Assembly: GCA_905198865.1 (NCBI GenBank)
Contig: CAJKEB010000028.1
Span: 1 to 23,748, forward strand
Source: an uncultured Eubacteriales bacterium
GTDB taxonomy: Bacteria > Bacillota > Clostridia > Monoglobales > Monoglobaceae
DNA length: 23,748 nt
Reading direction: 5' to 3'
Within the stretch, counting starts at the first letter, position 1, and every line of letters begins with the position of its first letter. The position numbers and the translations under genes were made by a program. Positions 1 to 7,727 of the stretch are shown here, piece after piece. Below the pieces are notes generated by a model, which did no database searches, had not been told where the DNA came from, and saw nothing but the letters and a program-made list of their open reading frames with translations.

Positions 1-204
1 CGCCGAATTGCGGTTTACCAATTTGGATTTAAAACCTTTTCCTAAAAGGTTTGTGCGCGATAAACCATAATTTATATTACAAAACCCGCTTTGCCTCATC
101 TTCATTCTGTTCATGATTGTCTTCATATCCTTATCCCATACATATGCGGTTATGCCGCAGTCTCTTAATTCTTCCGGGACTGTAAATTCCGCCCTCAAAA
201 AGAT
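1..204 (-). pseudogene. Possible remnant of a secreted-protein C-terminal module
   Basis: One minus-strand frame is open from after a stop at 205-207 to the window edge. It has no good start or ribosome site; the first possible start is a TTG at 196-198. Around positions 115-165 it encodes ITAYVWDKDMKTIM, which lines up with VKAFLWDDNYKPLC near the C-terminus of the pectate lyase at 2859-6107, including the W-D pair and the following K. The frame then runs through the terminal repeat. I read it as a decayed or truncated end of a secreted protein sharing that module. It could be chance, because the match is only about 14 residues. Confidence 0.3.
32..79. repeat. Terminal inverted repeat, left copy (hairpin)
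   Basis: A 9-bp perfect hairpin (AAACCTTTT, loop CCT, AAAAGGTTT at 32-52) is followed by GTGCGCG. The first 28 bases (32-59) are identical to the reverse complement of 23711-23738, and the next 20 bases match at about 15 positions, so the two window ends carry one roughly 48-bp element in inverted orientation. This fits a dispersed intergenic repeat at which an assembly broke. No transposase is seen. Confidence 0.8.
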
Positions 205-338
205 TCAAATATTGTTATTATTTTTTTCACAGCATATCACCCTCTAATAAAATATTCGTCAATTATCGAATTATATTATGAAAACCGGAGAAACTAAATA
301 AGCAAAATTAAAGGAAAAAACGTAAGGAGTTAAATTAA

Positions 339-488
339 ATGGCAAAACAAGGAATGAGACGATACCGTCCGGGTGATATTCACGGCGGGCGCAAGCCGAA
401 AGAACACCATGAAAAAAGCGAAGCCGCGCTTGTCCCCGAAATTCAGGGCAAGGCGAAAAGCGGCAAAGAAAAAGCGGGGCCGATGTAA
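339..488 (+). CDS. Small basic hypothetical protein (49 aa)
   Basis: The ATG at 339 follows AAGGAG at 324-329 with a 9-base spacing. It encodes a 49-residue hydrophilic, very basic protein beginning MAKQGMRRYRPGD, rich in Lys, Arg, Gly and His, with no cysteine and no membrane segment. A good intrinsic terminator lies 36 bases after the stop, which supports a real transcription unit. I do not recognise the family. The size and composition recall small spore-core or nucleic-acid-binding proteins, but no diagnostic motif is present. It converges on the sce7726-family gene with one base between the stop codons. No convincing sigma-A promoter is visible upstream. Confidence 0.6.
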   Translation: MAKQGMRRYRPGDIHGGRKPKEHHEKSEAALVPEIQGKAKSGKEKAGPM

Positions 489-489
489 C

Positions 490-1053
490 TCATTGCTCCG
501 CCTGAATATTATAATCTCTCTCAAACAGCTCGTCACAGAGCTGTTTTTTTAACAAATCCGGTTCTACTTTTTCAATCAGATAATTGATTATATGCAGCTT
601 TTTCTTGCCTGTATACTTATACAGTCCGTTAAGGCGCTGTATATTTGCCATTTCACTGCGCCACAAAAGTGACAACTGCCACCGCATTTTAAGCTTTGGA
701 TTAGGTGCCGCCTCTTTTATCGTTTCAACCTCTATTCCACTGCCGCCTAAGTTATCACTGACGCAAATCACACCCCAATGCTCCGGCACATGGTTTTGCG
801 CCTGCTTTCTGTGGGTTTTGCCCACAACCAGATAGTTATAGTCAAAATACTTGTCATAGTCCTTGATCTGGGTTTTTAGTCTCTGATACGAGTCGCTGTC
901 GCTTTTCAGCTCAAACCCGATAATCCTGTCGGGCAGCACCGCAACGACGTCCGCACGTGATTTGCCTATGACCTTTTCTTCAATTACTCTGACCTTTTCA
1001 TACATCCCGTCCAGATACCAAAAAAAGGCGTCCTTCATTTCAAGTTCGAGCAC
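490..1053 (-). CDS. sce7726 family protein (PD-(D/E)XK nuclease-like)
   Basis: The protein has about 187 residues and a restriction-nuclease-like core: an acidic strand (EEKV), then SRADVVAV (Asp about 35) and IIGFELKSD (Glu about 48, Lys about 50), i.e. a D-x(n)-E-x-K arrangement, followed by a helix (SYQRLKTQIKDYDKYFD) and a YNYLVVG strand. This is the pattern of sce7726/MmcB-like proteins, a family of suspected endonucleases without settled substrate. I chose the GTG at 1053 because AGGTG lies six bases upstream; a GTG at 1062 and an ATG at 1038 are in frame but badly spaced. The start is close behind the CLC gene (stop at 1071), so co-transcription is likely. The C-terminal part (RRWQ-like and KKKLHIINYL regions) is extra to the core. 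Confidence 0.8.
   Translation of the reverse strand: MLELEMKDAFFWYLDGMYEKVRVIEEKVIGKSRADVVAVLPDRIIGFELKSDSDSYQRLKTQIKDYDKYFDYNYLVVGKTHRKQAQNHVPEHWGVICVSDNLGGSGIEVETIKEAAPNPKLKMRWQLSLLWRSEMANIQRLNGLYKYTGKKKLHIINYLIEKVEPDLLKKQLCDELFERDYNIQAEQ
524..550 (+). terminator. Intrinsic terminator of the 49-aa gene
   Basis: AACAGCTC (524-531), loop GTCACA, GAGCTGTT (538-545), with a T run at 544-550. The structure lies inside the last codons of the convergent gene 490-1053. Confidence 0.8.
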
Positions 1054-1070
1054 AGCAAGCACCTGCCAAA

Positions 1071-2345
1071 TTAATATTCTCTTTTCGTATATATATCAAT
1101 CAGTTCTGTCCGAAGCTTTGAATAGATTATCTTCTGACCGCTGTAAAGTCCGTAATATCCGGACATCATATAGCTGACAGCCGCCACTGTTGCAAACAGA
1201 ACCATTCCCTTTGAGCCGAACAGCTCAACGCTCAGCATAATTGACGCAATCGGGCAGTTAACCACACCGCAGAACATTCCGATCATTCCGAGAGCTGCGG
1301 CAAACGGCGGATAAAAGCCTATCAGATGACCGACAGTACAGCCAAGCGTTGCGCCGATAAACAATGTCGGTACGATTTCGCCGCCCTTATATCCGCTGCC
1401 AATCGTCACAGCGGTAAACAGTATCTTGAGCAGGAAAGCATAAGGAACCGCTTTTCCCTGAAGCACAGCCGCATCGATAATATTCATGCCTGCGCCGTTA
1501 TAGTCGGTAGTACCGAGTGAAAATGTTAATACAACAATAATCAGACCGCCGACAAACACACGGATATACGGGTTTTTGAACCACTTGGTAAACAACTTGT
1601 TCGTGCCGAATATACCGACGCAAAAGAAAATGCTGACAACGGCGCAGACTATGCCGATAACTATAGTCTTTGCAAATGTCGCCATTGAAAGAAACGGCGT
1701 AAACGGCAGGATATATGTCTCCGGCATAACTCCGAAAAGCAATGAGATCTTATATGAAAGCACCGCGGAAAGCAGACACGGGATAAACGCCGAATAGTGG
1801 ATTATTCCGACGCTGATTACCTCAAGCGCAAATATTGTCGCCGTCAGCGGAGTGCCGAATAGGGCGGAAAACACCGTACTCATGCCGCACATACGAACAA
1901 CGTGCATATCATTTTCATTGAGCCTGAGTAAACGTCCGGTCATCTCGCCTATGCTTCCGCCAAGCTGGAGCGCCGCGCCCTCTCGTCCTACGCTTCCGCC
2001 GAACAGATGCGTTATTACTGTACCGACAAAAATCAGCGGAGCGAGGACAAAGGGAACTTTCTCCTCACTGCGGACGGACTTGATTACATTATTTGTGCCG
2101 GTATTCTTTTCCATTTTGCACACACGATAAAGAAACACTATCAAAAGTCCGCCGAGCGGAAGCAAGAGTATAATCCACTCGTTCTTGTTGCGTATTCTTG
2201 TCACGTACACGATGCACTTATTAAAAAACGTGCCAGCGATACCGCCGACTCCGCCGGTAAGCGTGGCAAGAATTATCCACTTTATAAAGGTCTTTACATA
2301 CTCGTTTGCAGACTTTGTCTTTTGTTTCAGCTTATTTTTAAACAT
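1071..2345 (-). CDS. CLC-family antiporter, probably the fluoride (CLC-F) branch
   Basis: A 424-residue polytopic protein of the CLC family. The gating-glutamate motif GREGAALQLGG is intact (Glu about 122). Two motifs depart from chloride CLCs: the GSGIP position reads TGTNNV (82-87), and the usual GxFxP position reads KGGEIVPTLFIGATLG with a Glu at about 323. A Glu in GGE(V/I)xP is characteristic of the CLC-F fluoride/proton antiporters, although the usual Thr after V/I is Val here. I infer export of fluoride against proton influx at the plasma membrane. The frame stays open to 2438 into tRNA-Gln, but the ATG at 2345 has GAGGAG 10 bases upstream and starts where the family does. No fluoride riboswitch is visible upstream; transcription comes by read-through from the tRNA unit or from an unseen promoter. 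Confidence 0.9.
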   Translation of the reverse strand: MFKNKLKQKTKSANEYVKTFIKWIILATLTGGVGGIAGTFFNKCIVYVTRIRNKNEWIILLLPLGGLLIVFLYRVCKMEKNTGTNNVIKSVRSEEKVPFVLAPLIFVGTVITHLFGGSVGREGAALQLGGSIGEMTGRLLRLNENDMHVVRMCGMSTVFSALFGTPLTATIFALEVISVGIIHYSAFIPCLLSAVLSYKISLLFGVMPETYILPFTPFLSMATFAKTIVIGIVCAVVSIFFCVGIFGTNKLFTKWFKNPYIRVFVGGLIIVVLTFSLGTTDYNGAGMNIIDAAVLQGKAVPYAFLLKILFTAVTIGSGYKGGEIVPTLFIGATLGCTVGHLIGFYPPFAAALGMIGMFCGVVNCPIASIMLSVELFGSKGMVLFATVAAVSYMMSGYYGLYSGQKIIYSKLRTELIDIYTKREY

Positions 2346-2371
2346 AAAACCCTCTCTCCTCTGAAAAGAGC

Positions 2372-2402
2372 AAAATAAAAGCGTCTGACATAAGTCAAAC
2401 GC
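2372..2402 (-). terminator. Terminator after tRNA-Gln
   Basis: On the minus strand GCGTTTGAC pairs with GTCAGACGC (nine pairs, one G-T), loop TTAT, followed by TTTTATTTT. It sits between the tRNA pair and the CLC gene, so it should end most tRNA transcripts; the CLC gene may depend on read-through. Confidence 0.75.
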
Positions 2403-2406
2403 AATG

Positions 2407-2480
2407 TGGCTGCCTGACCAGGATTCGAACCCGGACAAAGTGAGTCAGAGTCACTCGTGCTACCTTTACACAATCAGGCA
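2407..2480 (-). tRNA. tRNA-Gln (CTG)
   Basis: Cloverleaf: acceptor TGCCTGA/TCAGGCA, three-pair D stem GTG/CAC around TAAAGGTAG, anticodon stem AGTGA/TCACT with loop CTCTGAC (anticodon CTG), T arm CCGGG-TTCGAAT-CCTGG, discriminator G. The 3' CCA is encoded (2407-2409). Confidence 0.95.
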
Positions 2481-2486
2481 ATAAAT

Positions 2487-2570
2487 TGGTGCGAGCAGTG
2501 GGACTTGAACCCACACGCCATAAGCACACGCCCCTCAAACGTGCCTGTCTGCCGATTCCAGCATGCTCGC
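2487..2570 (-). tRNA. tRNA-Leu (GAG)
   Basis: Cloverleaf with acceptor GCGAGCA/TGCTCGC, discriminator A, anticodon stem CACGT/GCGTG with loop TTGAGGG (anticodon GAG), a long variable arm typical of class II tRNAs, and T arm GTGGG-TTCAAGT-CCCAC. The 3' CCA is encoded (2487-2489). It lies 6 bases upstream of tRNA-Gln, on one transcript. Confidence 0.95.
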
Positions 2571-2618
2571 ACATCATTTGTTAGACTTTTATAAGGGATT
2601 TCCAAAGCCAACTATGAC

Positions 2619-2647
2619 ATTATAATATCTTTCAAAAGATTTGTCAA
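2619..2647 (-). promoter_or_regulatory. Consensus sigma-A promoter of the tRNA-Leu/tRNA-Gln unit
   Basis: TTGACA (2642-2647) and TATAAT (2619-2624) on the minus strand with exactly 17 bases between them, a perfect housekeeping promoter about 50 bases upstream of tRNA-Leu. Confidence 0.92.
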
Positions 2648-2858
2648 GAGTTTTTTTGAAATTTTTCAAAAATTTTTATTTCACTCTTATTTATTATATT
2701 AACTTAAAAATTATTGTGTTTTTCAAAAATAATATAGACAGTATGCGCATTATATGTTATAGTTATAATACTAATTTGGAATTGAGAAACTTTCAAAATT
2801 ATTCAACTCAAAGAGCAAAAAAACTGTAACGCAAATCAAATTAAACGGAGGATTATAT

Positions 2859-5800
2859 ATGAAAAAGCTACTACTCAGTGCACTGATACTATTGTTTTCA
2901 ATATCTTCAATATTTTCTGCCAGTGCCGAAGGAGAACTGCCGGCATTTCCGGGTGCGGAAGGCGGGGGTAAATATTCGCCGGGCGCAAGAGGAATTTTAA
3001 GCAGCGGCGGCAAAACAGAAGTATATCATGTCACTAACTTAAACAGTTCGGGAGAAGGATCTTTTGCGGATGCGGTTTCAAAACCCGGAAGGATTATTAT
3101 ATTTGATATAAGTGGTGTAATTGAGCTAAAGACTACACTTACCGTCAAGAGCAGCAACCTCACTATTCTCGGTCAGACCGCGCCCGGTGACGGTATAACC
3201 ATAAGCGGCGGCGATATTGTATTTGACGATGCTGTTGAAAATATAATTATGCGATATATCAGAGTTCGCCCCACCGACAAGAACGGTGGCGAGCCTGACG
3301 GCATCGGCGGCCGTTATAACTCAAACATTATTGTTGACCATTGCAGCGCATCATGGGGTGTTGATGAGCTTATATCATTATACGCCGGTCCGGCACAGAA
3401 CGCAACAGATGATAAGCCGGTGGGCAATCATCTTACAGTGCAAAACACAATTGGCGCGGAAAGTCTCAGAATGAGCAACCATACAAAAGGTGCTCACGGC
3501 TATGGCGGAATTTGGGGCGGAACTTGTTCAAGCTATATTAACAACCTGCTTGCCCATCATGACAGCCGAAGCCCAAGAATGGACCGTCAGCTCCAAGTCA
3601 CTGAGGTCAGCAATAACATTATATACGACTGGGGTCAGACAAATTCGGCATACGGTGCAGAGCCTTATGCGACAGACAAAACTATGAAAAATCCCTCCCG
3701 TATAAATTGGGTGAGCAACTACTATAAGGCAGGTCCCGCAACAGCAAAAAAGATACTCACACGGATATTTGACATTTCGAGTCCGCTCACGTCCGATGAC
3801 CCAAAGTCACACTTCTTCTTTAGCGGCAATTATATTGAGGGAACGGGCTTAATAAGCGATTACGCCAACAACGCATATGTAAATAACTACGCCGGAGCGG
3901 AGCTTCTTGAGGCAGAAATTGATATGGGAGAATATTCCTTTAATAAAATATCCGCCGAGGAAGCATATGACTATATCCTGGCAAATGCCGGAGCTACCCT
4001 ACCAAAACGTGATTCCGTTGATGCACGTATTATAAACGATGTTAAAAACGGAACAGGCCGTCTGGTCAACAACGCAAGCGAGGTGGGTGGTCTGATACCG
4101 GTGAAATCAGAAACAAGAGTATTCACCATTCCCGATGAATGGCTTAGTACAAACGGGCTTGACGGCAAAAATGAAACCGATATAATAGAAAGCGGAGATT
4201 TCAGCGGTTATACGGTAATCGAGGCTTATGTTAATTACATGACGGAGGAACAGAGCAAAACTCCGCCGACCAATCCGAACATAGTTGTACAGTCACCCGC
4301 AATTTCAGCGCTAAGCAACACCATAGAGGGTCTTACGGTTGACAACGGCGAATGGCCGGTAATAACCGAAGGCGAAAGCATTAGCTACAAAGCAACAGCG
4401 ATTGCAGTGGGCGGCAATGAAGTTACCAAAATGGAGCTTTACGACGGAAACACCTTAATTGATACGTTCGATGGTGATGTTATTGACACACAAGTCTCAC
4501 TTAATCCTGGAACGCATTATCTGACAAGCTGTGCATACAATACAAGGGACGAACAGACTCAGAGTACTACATCTATCGTCTATGTCAAGGCGTCAGACGC
4601 ACCGGGCAGTTATTCATTTACCGAAATAAGAGAAGGTACGTACACCGGCTATGCGGGCAAGGGCGGCGCGTCCATGGACGAAAAAGGCGTTTATACCATC
4701 TATGGTTCAGGACGTATAACGACAAAAGTAAACGATAACTGTGGATTTATGTACAAAGCTGTAAAAGGCGATTTTGATATATCAGCAAAAATCGAAGAAA
4801 TTCCGAAATTTGAGAACCAGCAGGTAAGCGGCCTTATGGTAAGAGCCGGACTTGAGAAAGACGACATCATGGCAATGATTGGCGACGGCTGGCTTAAGTA
4901 CGGCGAAAACGTCAGAGTATTCAGCCGCGCTGCAAAAAAAGCTACGGCATCGGAGACGTATTTCAAGAATGCGAACGGAAATACCTGTGAAAACTCCGAC
5001 TCAGCCTCATATTCAGTGCCAAAGTATATGAGAATTCAGCGAAGCGGCAACACATTGACCTTCAGCGTTTCAAACAGCGGGGTAGTATGGAATGACAGTG
5101 ACAGAGAACCGATGACTGTTGAATTTGAGAATCTGCCTGAAACAATGTATGTCGGACTTGCGACAGATTCCGCAAACGGAGTTTCGGTTAAGGAATCCTT
5201 CTCGGTTGCGAAATTCAGTCATCTGACACTAAACGGCGAGAGCGATATAGTCCTTGAGGAGGGTTTGGTTCCTTTCTTTGACATCGACTTCAACAGCGCA
5301 GAAAAACCCGAATGGTACATTCCAAACGGCAGCGAAGAAAAGAACTTTGAGGGAACAGGACTCGGAGGCAACTATGGCAATGCACTGTTGTTCTGGGGCG
5401 AGACCTACCGTAGGTTTAATCCGCAGAACAACGGAATAGTTTCTGCAACCGCAGATTTTTATACAGCAAGCCATTCAGAAAGAGTCGACAAACAAGCAGG
5501 CGCAAGGTTTATGCTTAACGGAATAGACAAAAACGGAAACGCTGTCAAAATAAAGAGTATATATGCACAGCATATTCTGGGCTTTTTCATTGATTATGAC
5601 GAAACCGGAGCAAGTCCGTCAATAACACCTGACTCGGAAAATAAATATGAGCTTGAAAAATGGTATAAAGTAGAAGTAGAGCTTAATTATAATAACGGTA
5701 AGGGAAAATACTCGTTTAAGCCTTATACGGAGTATAATTCACTTACAGACACCTACGTAACCGGAGAGTCAATATTCGATTGTGAATTTGACTTTGACAC

Positions 5801-6107
5801 AAATATATCTCTTGCACAGCTTCACTTTGAACGCCGTGGCGGATATCAAATGTATCTTGACAACGTAGGTCTTGACGTTAAACCGCCTCTATATAAAGAA
5901 AACAACAAAATTGTTGTCGACGAACCCGGTAAAGATGCCGATTTATATATTGCGGTATATGATGAAAACGGAATTATTATAAATACTAAGACTTATTCTG
6001 TAAGCAAAGGTGAAAGAACAGAATATGACATTCCGTCAGGATATAAGGTTAAAGCCTTCCTATGGGATGATAATTATAAGCCTCTGTGCAAGTCAATAGA
6101 GTTATAA
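2859..6107 (+). CDS. Secreted multi-domain pectate lyase (PL1-like)
   Basis: A 1082-residue exported enzyme expected to cleave pectate by beta-elimination outside the cell. Residues 1-23 are a signal peptide (MKKLLLSALI..., cut after SASA). Residues about 27-455 form a parallel beta-helix lyase domain starting AFPGAEGGG, with VDHCSASWGVDEL (Asp160, His161) and RSPRMDR (Arg237, Arg240, Arg243), the usual region of the catalytic arginine and calcium ligands. After a linker come an Ig-like domain (about 472-577), a DUF1349/lectin-like beta domain (583-793), a second jelly-roll-like domain (797-1008) and a C-terminal beta module (1010-1082) with KAFLWDD. No dockerin or LPXTG anchor is seen. GGAGG at 2847-2851 sets the start. 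The upstream AT-rich gap (2648-2858) has a TATAAT at 2764-2769 but no good -35 box, as expected for an activator-dependent gene. No terminator follows. PL1 is my best guess; substrate detail is inferred. Confidence 0.92.
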   Translation: MKKLLLSALILLFSISSIFSASAEGELPAFPGAEGGGKYSPGARGILSSGGKTEVYHVTNLNSSGEGSFADAVSKPGRIIIFDISGVIELKTTLTVKSSNLTILGQTAPGDGITISGGDIVFDDAVENIIMRYIRVRPTDKNGGEPDGIGGRYNSNIIVDHCSASWGVDELISLYAGPAQNATDDKPVGNHLTVQNTIGAESLRMSNHTKGAHGYGGIWGGTCSSYINNLLAHHDSRSPRMDRQLQVTEVSNNIIYDWGQTNSAYGAEPYATDKTMKNPSRINWVSNYYKAGPATAKKILTRIFDISSPLTSDDPKSHFFFSGNYIEGTGLISDYANNAYVNNYAGAELLEAEIDMGEYSFNKISAEEAYDYILANAGATLPKRDSVDARIINDVKNGTGRLVNNASEVGGLIPVKSETRVFTIPDEWLSTNGLDGKNETDIIESGDFSGYTVIEAYVNYMTEEQSKTPPTNPNIVVQSPAISALSNTIEGLTVDNGEWPVITEGESISYKATAIAVGGNEVTKMELYDGNTLIDTFDGDVIDTQVSLNPGTHYLTSCAYNTRDEQTQSTTSIVYVKASDAPGSYSFTEIREGTYTGYAGKGGASMDEKGVYTIYGSGRITTKVNDNCGFMYKAVKGDFDISAKIEEIPKFENQQVSGLMVRAGLEKDDIMAMIGDGWLKYGENVRVFSRAAKKATASETYFKNANGNTCENSDSASYSVPKYMRIQRSGNTLTFSVSNSGVVWNDSDREPMTVEFENLPETMYVGLATDSANGVSVKESFSVAKFSHLTLNGESDIVLEEGLVPFFDIDFNSAEKPEWYIPNGSEEKNFEGTGLGGNYGNALLFWGETYRRFNPQNNGIVSATADFYTASHSERVDKQAGARFMLNGIDKNGNAVKIKSIYAQHILGFFIDYDETGASPSITPDSENKYELEKWYKVEVELNYNNGKGKYSFKPYTEYNSLTDTYVTGESIFDCEFDFDTNISLAQLHFERRGGYQMYLDNVGLDVKPPLYKENNKIVVDEPGKDADLYIAVYDENGIIINTKTYSVSKGERTEYDIPSGYKVKAFLWDDNYKPLCKSIEL

Positions 6108-6160
6108 AATCAGACGCCGGAAAAAACTAAAATATTATGTAAATATATATAAGTTCAGGA

Positions 6161-6189
6161 TTGACATTGGCTGATATAGGTGTTATAAT
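6161..6189 (+). promoter_or_regulatory. Consensus sigma-A promoter of the MATE gene
   Basis: TTGACA (6161-6166), a 17-base spacer and TATAAT (6184-6189), giving a predicted start near 6196 and a leader of about 118 bases. Confidence 0.92.
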
Positions 6190-6190
6190 A

Positions 6191-6277
6191 TCGATTGTTC
6201 ATCGGAGGGCTTGTAATCGCAATTACAAAGCCGGATAAGATGTCGGGTGGCGCCCGGTATTTTATTCGGCTTTTTTT
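6191..6277 (+). promoter_or_regulatory. Candidate guanidine-IV (mepA-type) riboswitch with terminator
   Basis: Hairpin 1 is GGCTTGTAAT/ATTACAAAGCC (6208-6232) with loop CGCA and one bulged A. Hairpin 2 (6229-6271) is a continuous helix of about 19 pairs, with loop TGGCG, ending in seven T (6271-6277): a terminator. The strands share AGCC at 6229-6232, so full hairpin 1 and full hairpin 2 exclude each other. Loop 1 (CGC, 6218-6220) is complementary to loop 2 (GCG, 6250-6252), allowing a kissing contact. Known: the guanidine-IV class sits before mepA/MATE genes in Clostridia, has a two-stem kissing-loop fold, and switches transcription on. The class assignment is inference from architecture and context; the attenuator itself is seen directly. 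Confidence 0.72.
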
Positions 6278-6313
6278 AGCGTTTGAGTTTAAAATATAAC
6301 ACGGAGGTTTATT

Positions 6314-7660
6314 ATGAATAAGAAATTTACTGAGGGCAAAATCCTAAGTCAGCTTATTGCATTTGCACTGCCTGTACTGCTTGCGCTTTTTTTGCAGGCA
6401 ATGTACGGTGCGGTTGATTTGCTTATTGTCGGTCATTTCGGAACTCCAATTGATGTTTCCGCCGTATCGACCGGAAGCCAGATAATGCAGACGGTCACAA
6501 TGGTTATTGTCGGTCTGGCAATGGGGATTACCGTTTCGGCAGGTCAAAAGATAGGCGAAGGCGATTCAAAAGAAGCCGGTCGTGTTATAGGCTGCGGTAT
6601 TTGCCTGTTTATCATTGTTGCCGCTGCGGTTACCGCAATTATGTTATTCTCGGCGCGGGGGCTTGCTGCCGTTATGCATGCGCCGATTGAGGCATTTGAC
6701 CAGACGGTTCTTTATGTACAGATTTGCTCTGCCGGAATGATTTTCATTGTGGCGTACAATGTCATCGGGAGCATATTCCGCGGTATAGGCAACTCAAAAA
6801 TACCGCTTATCACTGTCGCCATAGCGTGCGCGCTGAACATAATCGGCGATTTGATTTTTGTTGCTGTTTTGCATATGGGCGTTTCAGGCGTAGCCTGTGC
6901 AACTGTGCTTGCTCAGGCGCTGAGCGTTGTACTTTCACTGGTTATAATAAAGCGTATGAAGCTCCCGTTTACCCTGCGGCTTAAAGACATACGCTTCAGG
7001 AAACGAATTATCAAAAAGATTTTGTTTTTAGGTATACCTGTTGCTTTGCAGGACTTACTCGTCAGCATCTCGTTTCTGGTAATCCTCGCAATAGTAAATT
7101 CACTCGGACTTATTGCCTCAGCAGGCGTAGGCGTGGCGGAAAAGCTGTGCGCGTTTATTATGCTGGTTCCATCAGCTTATATGCAGGCTATGTCGGCATT
7201 CGTTGCGCAAAACATCGGCGCCGAAAAGTACGATCGGGCTAAAAAGGCATTGCTGTACGGCATACTATCATCACTTGCCGCAGGCGTGGTGATGGGCTAT
7301 CTGTCGTTTTTCCACAGTGATATTCTTTCGGCAATATTTGCAAGCGACGCTCAGGTAATTTCCGCTTCATCGGATTATCTCAGGGCATACTCGATTGATT
7401 GTCTGCTTACATCATTCCTGTTCTGCTTTGCAGGCTACTTTAACGGCTGCGGCAAGACGTTCTTTGTTATGCTTCAGGGAATTATCGGAGCATTCTGCGT
7501 GCGTATTCCCGTATCGTACTTTGTCGGCCGCATAGCCGGTATTTCGCTGTTCTACATAGGACTTGCCACACCTGCTTCAACAATAGTACAGATTATACTC
7601 TGTGCGGCTTACTTTATTATCCTGAATAAAAAATACCGTCGTTTGGAATTAATCGCTTGA
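6314..7660 (+). CDS. MATE family multidrug/guanidine efflux transporter (MepA-like)
   Basis: A 448-residue, twelve-helix membrane protein in two homologous six-helix halves (first half about 10-220, second about 235-440). It has the MATE landmarks: an N-terminal FALPVLLALFLQAMYGAVDLLIVGHF helix pair (given here as the region 17-42), GSIFRGIGNSKIP in the middle of the first half, and FNGCGKT in the second. Such proteins export cationic compounds with sodium or proton influx. GGAGG lies ahead of the ATG. The leader's attenuator suggests control by guanidine, which would make small guanidinium compounds a likely substrate. It is monocistronic, closed by the bidirectional terminator at 7683-7727. 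Confidence 0.94.
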   Translation: MNKKFTEGKILSQLIAFALPVLLALFLQAMYGAVDLLIVGHFGTPIDVSAVSTGSQIMQTVTMVIVGLAMGITVSAGQKIGEGDSKEAGRVIGCGICLFIIVAAAVTAIMLFSARGLAAVMHAPIEAFDQTVLYVQICSAGMIFIVAYNVIGSIFRGIGNSKIPLITVAIACALNIIGDLIFVAVLHMGVSGVACATVLAQALSVVLSLVIIKRMKLPFTLRLKDIRFRKRIIKKILFLGIPVALQDLLVSISFLVILAIVNSLGLIASAGVGVAEKLCAFIMLVPSAYMQAMSAFVAQNIGAEKYDRAKKALLYGILSSLAAGVVMGYLSFFHSDILSAIFASDAQVISASSDYLRAYSIDCLLTSFLFCFAGYFNGCGKTFFVMLQGIIGAFCVRIPVSYFVGRIAGISLFYIGLATPASTIVQIILCAAYFIILNKKYRRLELIA

Positions 7661-7682
7661 CAAAAAACTCAGGCTGAAAAAC

Positions 7683-7727
7683 AAAAAATGCGGATTTGTC
7701 TTTAATTTGACAAATCCGCATTTTTTT
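7683..7727. terminator. Bidirectional terminator between MATE gene and recG
   Basis: ATGCGGATTTGTC (7688-7700) pairs perfectly with GACAAATCCGCAT (7709-7721), flanked by an A run on the left and a T run on the right, so it works for both convergent transcripts. The recG stop codon lies at its right edge. Confidence 0.93.

Noticed and set aside
241..290. Sigma-E-like boxes (AATATT, then TTATATTAT) before the 49-codon gene
   Set aside because: The match to the sigma-E -10 is weak in a very AT-rich stretch, so I do not call a promoter.
2346..2438. N-terminal extension of the CLC gene
   Set aside because: It would run through the terminator and into tRNA-Gln; the ATG at 2345 has a ribosome site and matches the family N-terminus.
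2395..2577. Minus-strand open frame of 60 codons
   Set aside because: It is the tRNA-Leu/tRNA-Gln pair read as protein.
6242..6258. GGGTGG resembling a T-box antiterminator sequence
   Set aside because: The leader is far too short for a T-box, lacks the specifier stem and the TGGNACC bulge, and the gene is a MATE exporter.
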